64,000 nucleotides of DNA from Merdimmobilis hominis (lineage in GTDB: Bacteria; Bacillota; Clostridia; Oscillospirales; Ruminococcaceae). The stretch is from assembly GCF_021109255.1 (NCBI RefSeq), contig NZ_JAJODG010000001.1; one strand, written 5' to 3'. The notes below the pieces were generated by a model. It ran no database searches. It had not been told where the DNA came from and was given only the letters and a program-made list of their open reading frames with translations. Below are positions 58,575 to 64,000 of this stretch, in pieces. The first letter of the stretch is position 1. Each line of letters begins with the position of its first letter. Position numbers and translations under genes: made by a program.

Positions 58575-59858
58575 TTGGAGAAGTTTGTCGTTCAAGGCGG
58601 CGCGTCCTTGCGGGGAGAGGTCACCATCGGCGGTGCAAAAAACGCCGTCGTCGCCATCATACCCGCTACGGTTTTGGCCAAGGATCGCTGTGTGATTGAA
58701 AATATTCCCAACATCAGTGATGTGACCAATTTGTTTCATATATTGGAGGGGATGGGTGCAACTATCCGCATTCTCAACAAAACCACAGTGGAGATTGACA
58801 CCACCCATTTGGTGGAGCCCACCGTCACCTATGAAATGGCGCGGCAGATGCGGGCTTCCTATTATTTTTTGGGGTCTCTGCTGGGCCGCTGCAACGAGGC
58901 CAGCGTCTCCATGCCCGGTGGGTGCGATTTCGGCGTTCGGCCCATTGACCAGCATATCAAGGGGTTTGAAGCGTTGGGCGCCAATGTCACCATCGACGGC
59001 GGCATGATCAACGCCAAGGCCGATCTCCTCTTGGGATCCCACATCTATTTTGACGTGGTATCCGTCGGGGCGACGATCAACGTCATGCTGGCGGCAGTCA
59101 AAGCCAAGGGCCTCACCATCCTGGAAAATGTGGCCAAAGAACCCCACATTGTGGACTTGGCCAACTTCCTCAACTCCATGGGGGCAGATATCCGGGGCGC
59201 TGGCACCGATGTCATCAAAATCCATGGGGTGGATATCCTCCACGGCACTACCTATTCCATCATCCCGGACCAGATTGAGGCGGGCACCTATATGGTTGCC
59301 GCCGCCGCCACCTACGGTGACGTCCTTATCAAAAATGTCATTCCCAAACACTTGGAATCTATCACCGATAAACTGGTCAAATCCGGGGCGGAGGTCATCG
59401 AATACGACGACAGCATCCGGGTGCGGCGGGAAGCCCCCATTGAAAAGGTAAACATCAAGACCATGCCCCATCCCGGCTTCCCCACTGACATGCAGCCCCA
59501 GATGACCGCTATGCTCACCATGGCCCAGGGCACCAGCATCGTCACCGAAGGGGTCTGGGATAACCGGATGCGCTACACCGATGAGCTCAAGCGGATGGGC
59601 GCAAAAATTCAGGTGGATGGCAAGGTCGCTGTGGTGGAAGGGGTTCCATCCCTTTCCGGCGCACCGGTGAAAGCCACCGATCTGCGGGCGGGGGCAGCCC
59701 TTCTCATCGCCGGGCTGATGGCCCAAGGTACCACCTATATTGAGGACATCCATTATATTGAACGGGGCTACGAAAACATTGTGGACAAGCTGGTCGCCTT
59801 GGGTGCGGACATCGAAAAGATCGACGTGGTAGAGGGCGCGATGGCCAAAGCATTGTAG
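58575..59858 (+). CDS. murA: UDP-N-acetylglucosamine 1-carboxyvinyltransferase
   Basis: A 427-aa enzyme for the first committed step of peptidoglycan precursor synthesis and the fosfomycin target. The active-site cysteine lies in MPGGCDFGVRPIDQH near 115. Other motifs are IGGAKNAVVAIIPATVLA, QIEAGTYM and GFPTDMQPQ. The start is a TTG 8 nt after GGGAG. A longer open frame upstream crosses the hairpin and lacks support. It is close to walJ and rlmH on the same strand. Confidence 0.95.
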   Translation: MEKFVVQGGASLRGEVTIGGAKNAVVAIIPATVLAKDRCVIENIPNISDVTNLFHILEGMGATIRILNKTTVEIDTTHLVEPTVTYEMARQMRASYYFLGSLLGRCNEASVSMPGGCDFGVRPIDQHIKGFEALGANVTIDGGMINAKADLLLGSHIYFDVVSVGATINVMLAAVKAKGLTILENVAKEPHIVDLANFLNSMGADIRGAGTDVIKIHGVDILHGTTYSIIPDQIEAGTYMVAAAATYGDVLIKNVIPKHLESITDKLVKSGAEVIEYDDSIRVRREAPIEKVNIKTMPHPGFPTDMQPQMTAMLTMAQGTSIVTEGVWDNRMRYTDELKRMGAKIQVDGKVAVVEGVPSLSGAPVKATDLRAGAALLIAGLMAQGTTYIEDIHYIERGYENIVDKLVALGADIEKIDVVEGAMAKAL

Positions 59859-60103
59859 CATACGGTGAAAAAGGACCGGATGATCTGTTTTTGGGCAGAT
59901 GATCCGATCCTTTTTTGGAGTTTTATTCAGAGCTGTCCCCAAGGGGGATTCCCAGATTGGGGAGCGGAGGATCGGAAGCGCCGTCGGCGCCCCGGTTTCC
60001 CGTTAAAATTGCCCGGGGGATGGGTGGCCTTCCCGCGGGAGGAATCAAAAAAGGGGGAGGGCGCGGCTATGCGTCCAGGCCCCCTGGTGGAAAGAGGAAG
60101 AGC

Positions 60104-60895
60104 ATGGCACGTTTTTGTCCCCTATGCAGCGGCAGCAGCGGAAACAGCGCCTATGTGGGCAGCGCCGAAGGCGGCGTCCTGGTGGATGCAGGAGCCTCCT
60201 GCAAGGCAATTTTAACCGCCTTGGCCCAGCGGGAGATCCCCCTGAAGGCCATCGGGGGAATCTTGATCACCCACGAGCATGTGGACCACATCAAAGGGCT
60301 GAAAGTCTTGCTCAAAAAGCTGCCCATCCCGGTGTTCGGGCCGGAAAAATCCATGGAATACCTGGCACAGAACGACCTTGTCCCCCCTGGTGCCGATTTG
60401 AACCCGTTGCCTTCTCTGGGCTTTGACCTGGGGGAACTGTACATAGAGCATTTTGAGACCTCCCACGACAGCCTGGGAAGCGCTGGATACCGGATATACA
60501 CCCCGGATGAGCGCAAAATCGGCATTGCCACCGACCTGGGTTATGTCTCCCAGGAGGTGCATGCGGGGATTTCCGGCTGCGACCTGGTGCTGCTGGAATC
60601 CAACTACGACGAGGGGATGCTGATCACCTCCCCCTATCCCTATTCCCTCAAGCGGCGGATCAAAGGGAATATGGGGCATCTCTCCAACGACTTCTGTGCC
60701 TGCGAGGCCAAGGAGCTGGTCAAAACAGGGACGACCCGGGTGGTTTTGGGCCATCTGAGCAAGGAGAACAACCTGCCCCAATTGGCCTATGAGACCATCC
60801 GTGGAACCCTGGAGGAAGCCGGCTGCCGCCTGGGGGAGGATTACCTCCTGTCGGTGGCGCCGCGGTGTGATCCCGGCGAGATGATGATTTTGTAA
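60104..60895 (+). CDS. walJ: WalJ/YycJ-like metallo-beta-lactamase-fold hydrolase
   Basis: A 263-aa cytosolic MBL protein: CSGSSGNSAYVG near 8-19, THEHVDHIKG near 60-69, FETSHDS near 120, ATDLGYV, and LSNDFCACEAKEL with GHLSKENN at the end. These are typical of YycJ, usually linked to the WalRK cell-wall system and possibly a DNA/RNA exonuclease. GAGG lies 6 nt before the ATG. rlmH follows 14 bp later, as in other Firmicutes. walRK itself is not in this window. Confidence 0.88.
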   Translation: MARFCPLCSGSSGNSAYVGSAEGGVLVDAGASCKAILTALAQREIPLKAIGGILITHEHVDHIKGLKVLLKKLPIPVFGPEKSMEYLAQNDLVPPGADLNPLPSLGFDLGELYIEHFETSHDSLGSAGYRIYTPDERKIGIATDLGYVSQEVHAGISGCDLVLLESNYDEGMLITSPYPYSLKRRIKGNMGHLSNDFCACEAKELVKTGTTRVVLGHLSKENNLPQLAYETIRGTLEEAGCRLGEDYLLSVAPRCDPGEMMIL

Positions 60896-60909
60896 AGGGG
60901 GAAGGGAAG

Positions 60910-61392
60910 ATGCTGTCTGTCCACATTCTTGCGGTGGGGAAGTTGAAAGAAAGTTACCTGCGGCAGGCCAGTGCTGAATACCAAAAACGGCTGGGGGCGT
61001 TCTGCAAACTGACCATCACCGAAATTGAGGAATACAAGCTGCCGGACCGCCCCAGCGAAGCCCAGATCCGGGCGGGGATGGAGGAGGAGGGAAAGCGGAT
61101 CCTTCAAAAACTGCCGGCTGGATGCTACCCCGTTATGCTTTGCATCGAGGGAAAACAGCTCTCTTCCGAGGAGTTGGCAGGCCGGATGGCGGAACTTTCC
61201 ATCCAGGGAGTGAGCAGCATCGCCTTTGTCATTGGGGGTTCCTGCGGCCTTTCCGACCAGGTGAAAGCCGCCGCCCGGATGAAGCTTTCCATGTCCAAAA
61301 TGACCTTTCCCCACCAGCTGGCCCGGGTCATGCTGCTGGAACAGATCTACCGGGCCTTTTCCATTCAAGCCGGGACCCGGTACCACAAATAA
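60910..61392 (+). CDS. rlmH: 23S rRNA pseudouridine-1915 N3-methyltransferase
   Basis: A 160-aa SPOUT methyltransferase that modifies pseudouridine 1915 in 23S rRNA of the 70S ribosome. The trefoil-knot SAM site is FVIGGSCGLSDQV near 108 and the C-terminus is the conserved GTRYHK. GGGGGAAGGG precedes the ATG. Confidence 0.95.
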   Translation: MLSVHILAVGKLKESYLRQASAEYQKRLGAFCKLTITEIEEYKLPDRPSEAQIRAGMEEEGKRILQKLPAGCYPVMLCIEGKQLSSEELAGRMAELSIQGVSSIAFVIGGSCGLSDQVKAAARMKLSMSKMTFPHQLARVMLLEQIYRAFSIQAGTRYHK

Positions 61393-61486
61393 GAGTTTTC
61401 CACAAGCCCCAAGCGGGGCTTTTTTTCTGCCCGGGAACTCCCCTTCCCACGCTGGCATAGGATGGTTTGAAAGGGGGAAGGGACCG

Positions 61487-62020
61487 ATGAAAGAATATGT
61501 CCACCGTCCATACAACCGAGAACTTGCTGTGCAGTACGCCCATAAATGGGCCTTTGGCCGCAACCCCGCCTTTACCGATTTTGAAGAGCTGGGGGGCGAC
61601 TGCACCAACTTTGCCTCCCAGTGCATCTATGCAGGGGCGGGGGTGATGAACCCCACTCCCACCTACGGATGGTATTACTACGACCTGCACCACCGCGCCC
61701 CGGCATGGACGGGTGTGATTTACCTCTATCAATTCCTCACCGAGAACCGGGGAATCGGCCCCTATGCCGATGAGGTTCCGCTGGAACAGGTGGAGCCAGG
61801 GGATGTCATTCAGCTGCGTCTCACCGGCCGAAGGGTGTTCCACCACAGCCCAGTGGTGGTTTCCCGGGGAAATCCCGCCACGTTGAGGAATACCTTGGTG
61901 GCGGCCCATAGCATTGACAGCGACAACCGCCCCCTTTCCACCTATGCTATTGAGGAGATGCGCTGCCTGCACATCTTGGGGGTGCGCTCTTTGGAAAAGG
62001 TGTGGGTGCCCGGATCGTAG
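61487..62020 (+). CDS. Putative amidase-domain (Amidase_6) protein
   Basis: A 177-aa protein matching the clostridial Amidase_6 pattern: YNRELAVQYAHKWAFGRN near 8-25, GGDCTNFASQCIYAG near 40 with the candidate catalytic cysteine, and HHSPVVV near 120 with histidines. It has no signal peptide, although many relatives are secreted cell-wall amidases. GAAAGGGGGAAGGG lies before the ATG. It is 94 bp after rlmH. Confidence 0.82.
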   Translation: MKEYVHRPYNRELAVQYAHKWAFGRNPAFTDFEELGGDCTNFASQCIYAGAGVMNPTPTYGWYYYDLHHRAPAWTGVIYLYQFLTENRGIGPYADEVPLEQVEPGDVIQLRLTGRRVFHHSPVVVSRGNPATLRNTLVAAHSIDSDNRPLSTYAIEEMRCLHILGVRSLEKVWVPGS

Positions 62021-62193
62021 GGGCCTTCCTGTCGGCCCCTAACCCCATTCAAGATTCCATCCTGAAACTGATTTTATGGGGCGTTGCACGCCCCCAAACC
62101 ACCGCGATCCCTTTCTAAAATGAGAGAAAGGGACGAAAGCTCGCCGGGGAGACCCCGGCCCCCCCTACTTCTCGCAACAATTGGTACGCTCGG

Positions 62194-62231
62194 AAAATCC
62201 CTCGCTCTCCACGCCTCGAGCGAGGGATTTT
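62194..62231. terminator. Terminator downstream of the Amidase_6 gene
   Basis: A 14-bp perfect stem (62194-62207 with 62218-62231) with A and T ends, 10-nt loop. Confidence 0.7.
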
Positions 62232-62403
62232 TCCGCTTTCGCGGATGCCCTCGCGGGGCATATTCAAAGTTATTTCTACTCTGCTACCAAGTGGTCGCAT
62301 ATTCGCCTTTTTTCTCTTTTTCATGATACAATTTTATTGGAAGAACCCAAACCGGAGACAAATACATAATTTTATATGATACTATCCCAGGAACAGGGGA
62401 ATT

Positions 62404-62478
62404 TTTAAGGGGGCACAGTCAGCTGATGCTGACCGTACTGACTTCGCCTGTGCCACGGGTGGTTCGGCCCCCCTTAAA
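62404..62478. ncRNA. Candidate branched structured RNA element
   Basis: TTTAAGGGGG (62404-62413) pairs with CCCCCTTAAA (62469-62478). Inside, GGCACAG (62412-62418) pairs with CTGTGCC (62448-62454), and TCAGC (62419-62423) with GCTGA (62428-62432) or, alternatively, with CTGACT at 62438-62443. It sits between terminators, with no promoter recognised. It matches no RNA family that I know. Confidence 0.35.
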
Positions 62479-62545
62479 TGTGCTTTTGGGTCCAGGGCCT
62501 TTTTCGTGTTGGGGTTGACCGCCACGGCTCAGCCTTTCCCCCAAT

Positions 62546-62588
62546 AAAAAGAACCGGAGCATCCACTGCGGATACCCCGGTTCTTTTT
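62546..62588. terminator. Bidirectional terminator of the secreted protein at 62.6 kb
   Basis: A 12-bp perfect stem (62546-62557 with 62577-62588) with A and T runs. Confidence 0.8.
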
Positions 62589-62595
62589 GTGTACG

Positions 62596-63402
62596 CTAGT
62601 CTCTGCGGTTGGACCAGTGGTCCAGGTCATAGCTGTAGGAAAGGCCCTCTTCCAGGTAATCATACTCGATATCGTAGGGGAAATCCGGCTCCTGGTAGTT
62701 GGCAAAATACTCTTCCCAGGTGGTTACTTCACCCAACAAGTATTGATTTTCCGTATCGGTATCGGTAAAGGTGAGGAGCTCGGTGAGCTCGGTCAAAGTG
62801 GGGCGCTCAAAGTTAAACATGGGCAATTTTTCCCCAACCCGCCGGGAGGTCACCAGGTAATCCCCGCCCTTGGTAAGGGCAAAGGAGGCATCGCCGTTCA
62901 TACTCACTGTGGTGTCCTGTAAAAAGGTAAAGGTGCCATCCTCATGCGCTTCATATACGTGAAGGGTAGAGTTGGGGCGAAAGTGGCAGTCCACCAGGGT
63001 GAAGGTGGCTTTGCCAGGGAAATTGACCCCGTCCGAGACCCGGAGCAAGTATTTTGGGGTTTTTTCACCCACGGCCTCATTGGCGTATTTCAGGTCTTTT
63101 TCTCCGGTGAGCCGGACCATGTTCAGGTCATACCGCTCCAGTTTGGGATCAAGGGGGCCAATGTCCTCGCTTTTAAACTCCACCGAATAGAAATCGTCAG
63201 ACAGGGTGAGGACACTGCCCTCCCGCTCCTTGACCTGCTGGAACAGCCAGATGGGGGCGGAGTGTTTTTCCGCGAAAAAGCCCTGGGTATTTTTGATGTT
63301 TTGCTCCAAGGAATCCGCTGCCATAGCGGGGACAAACAGCGCTTCAGCAGTCAGGACTACCGCAGCCAAAACGGCCAACAGCCGCAGTTTTGGATGTTTC
63401 AT
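62596..63402 (-). CDS. Secreted protein, sixth member of the protein A-E family
   Basis: A 268-aa protein with a signal peptide (about 1-28, ending VPAMA). It carries the domain seen in proteins A-E, here DGVNFPGKATFTLVDCHF followed by LHVYEAHEDGTFTFLQDTTV and ALTKGGDYLVTSRRV. An acidic tyrosine-rich tail follows, with no NPxTG motif and no anchor helix. AAGGAGG is 7 nt before the ATG; the longer frame upstream is unsupported. Predicted to be released. Function unknown. Confidence 0.72.
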   Translation of the reverse strand: MKHPKLRLLAVLAAVVLTAEALFVPAMAADSLEQNIKNTQGFFAEKHSAPIWLFQQVKEREGSVLTLSDDFYSVEFKSEDIGPLDPKLERYDLNMVRLTGEKDLKYANEAVGEKTPKYLLRVSDGVNFPGKATFTLVDCHFRPNSTLHVYEAHEDGTFTFLQDTTVSMNGDASFALTKGGDYLVTSRRVGEKLPMFNFERPTLTELTELLTFTDTDTENQYLLGEVTTWEEYFANYQEPDFPYDIEYDYLEEGLSYSYDLDHWSNRRD

Positions 63403-63454
63403 AGGATACCCTCCTTTCGTCGCCCAACAATTTTTCCACCATAACATTACACAG

Positions 63455-63579
63455 ATGGCACAGCTCTGCTGTGATTGATTTAACGGAAAGTTTGTGCAAG
63501 CTGTAAGGATTGCGGTGCGGCTTGCCGCACAGGGCTGCGCCCTGTAAGCAATTCTTCGAATGGCACAGCCTTGCTGTGA
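63455..63579. repeat. Compound palindromic element
   Basis: Two near-identical 20-bp palindromic units (63455-63474 and 63560-63579, core CACAGC-N3-GCTGTG) flank a potential three-way junction. There 63505-63513 pairs with 63548-63556, enclosing hairpins 63515-63521/63524-63530 and 63531-63535/63539-63543. It lies in the gap 63403-63707, upstream of the secreted-protein gene. It may be a REP/MITE-like element or a leader RNA. Confidence 0.55.
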
Positions 63580-63678
63580 CTATTGTACCATGAAAGGAAC
63601 AAACCTCAAGGGGTTGGGCGGGAAGTTCATAAAATCTTAAGTTTACCGCTTGTAATTCGACTGAAGAAACAGAAAAAA

Positions 63679-63697
63679 GGAGGGGATACACCCCTCC
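63679..63697 (-). terminator. Terminator of the MYG1-like gene
   Basis: A 7-bp GC stem (63679-63685 with 63691-63697); on the minus strand it is followed by six T. Confidence 0.75.
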
Positions 63698-63707
63698 GGA
63701 TAAACGG

Positions 63708-64000
63708 TTATGCATTTGTGCGCTGGGCAATCCGGCAGGCGGCAAGGGCATCCTCTAGGGAATCCGCTGCGATTAAAAACCGGCTATTGTGGCAAAACCG
63801 CAAAGTGGAAAGTCCAGCGAGTTTTGCCAATTCATTGTCCCGCTTGCCTGCCCATGCCAGGGGAAAAGGGCATTTCAATTCCCCGCTCTCCGGGTCGGGG
63901 ACCCCTTGGGCGCTGTATCCGCCGCGCTGGGAGGGGTACACCACAAAGAGGGCCTCGCTTTTGGGGAGGCTCATTTTCCACGGGGCAAACCGGGGCAGGA
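63708..64000 (-). CDS. MYG1/UPF0160-like protein (C-terminal part only)
   Basis: The minus-strand frame is open to the right edge; 97 codons are visible, ending at 63708. RFAPWK near the edge, then EALFVVYPSQRGGYSAQGVP, FPLAWAGKRDNELAKLAG and RFCHNSRFLIA, match the C-terminus of MYG1/UPF0160 proteins, a DHH-like phosphoesterase-type family with 3'-5' RNA exonuclease activity in eukaryotes. The ATG at 63974 is internal. A terminator follows. Confidence 0.75.
   Translation of the reverse strand, partial: LPRFAPWKMSLPKSEALFVVYPSQRGGYSAQGVPDPESGELKCPFPLAWAGKRDNELAKLAGLSTLRFCHNSRFLIAADSLEDALAACRIAQRTNA

Larger units (their letters stand above)
62021..62595. other. Gene-free region dense in inverted repeats
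   Basis: A 575-bp region with no convincing gene. Stems can be drawn at 62109-62132 (8 bp), 62143-62159 (7 bp), 62194-62231 (14 bp), 62404-62478 (branched) and 62546-62588 (12 bp). Only the last has an obvious role as terminator. Confidence 0.6.

Noticed and set aside
62404..62478. Hammerhead ribozyme
   Set aside because: CTGATG occurs, but the rest of the conserved core, including the GAAA segment, is missing.
1..64000. CRISPR arrays, tRNA or rRNA genes, integrases and transposases
   Set aside because: Looked for on both strands; no repeat-spacer series, cloverleaf, rRNA signature or recombinase motif was seen.

Overview
The window looks like the chromosome of a low-to-mid GC, Gram-positive anaerobe of the Clostridia, most likely a gut Oscillospirales/Ruminococcaceae-type bacterium. 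The evidence is strong AGGAGG ribosome binding sites, many TTGNNN-N17-TATAAT promoters, a T-box in front of thrS, RNase Y, Rex, a class B sortase with NPxTG substrates, a YlzJ/TepA/FtsK cluster and a walJ-rlmH neighbourhood. The species cannot be named from sequence alone. No rRNA, tRNA, CRISPR array, transposase or prophage gene was seen.

1-13.8 kb: a truncated DUF3100 membrane protein (minus strand) is followed on the plus strand by eight tandem paralogues of one cytosolic M20 amidohydrolase (about 435-440 aa each). A TIM-barrel amidohydrolase of another family lies between copies 4 and 5. All copies share an almost identical central block, differ in a C-terminal loop, and several are separated by stem-loops. 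13.8-15.6 kb: an Lsa/CplR-like ABC-F ribosome-protection gene sits behind a perfect promoter and a leader with a short upstream ORF, an intrinsic terminator and a mutually exclusive antiterminator, which reads as antibiotic-sensing attenuation.

15.9-23 kb: five individually promoted, duplicated secreted proteins have related signal peptides, a shared C-terminal domain and NPxTG sorting motifs. Only the first and last keep an intact anchor. The second keeps its anchor helix in frame just beyond a stop codon, the third lost it, and the fourth has a cysteine-rich tail instead. Four promoters carry a direct-repeat box of the PhoP/WalR type just upstream of -35. A lipobox-carrying class B sortase lies at 25.5 kb in a transcript with pyruvate kinase, and a sixth relative of the secreted family lies at 62.6-63.4 kb.

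23-42.6 kb: a tandem GNAT protein, a LysR regulator, sortase, pyruvate kinase and a DUF4430 lipoprotein are followed by a GntR/ABC transporter operon with repeated operators. Then come a cardiolipin synthase, a DUF3788 protein with a probable frameshift, galE, an HD-domain protein, a YwaF-like membrane protein, an operon of YgiQ radical SAM, metallo-beta-lactamase and DUF3006 proteins, and an AT-rich traX-like gene.

42.6-64 kb: mostly housekeeping. This includes tepA-ylzJ-uppP-ftsK, dCMP deaminase, rsmA, rex, a universal stress protein, an alpha/beta hydrolase, rny, T-box-thrS, an M23/LysM/G5 cell-wall hydrolase, murA, walJ, rlmH, an amidase_6 protein, the sixth secreted family member and the C-terminal end of a MYG1-like protein. 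Two intergenic regions (62.1-62.6 and 63.45-63.58 kb) hold dense inverted repeats of unknown role.
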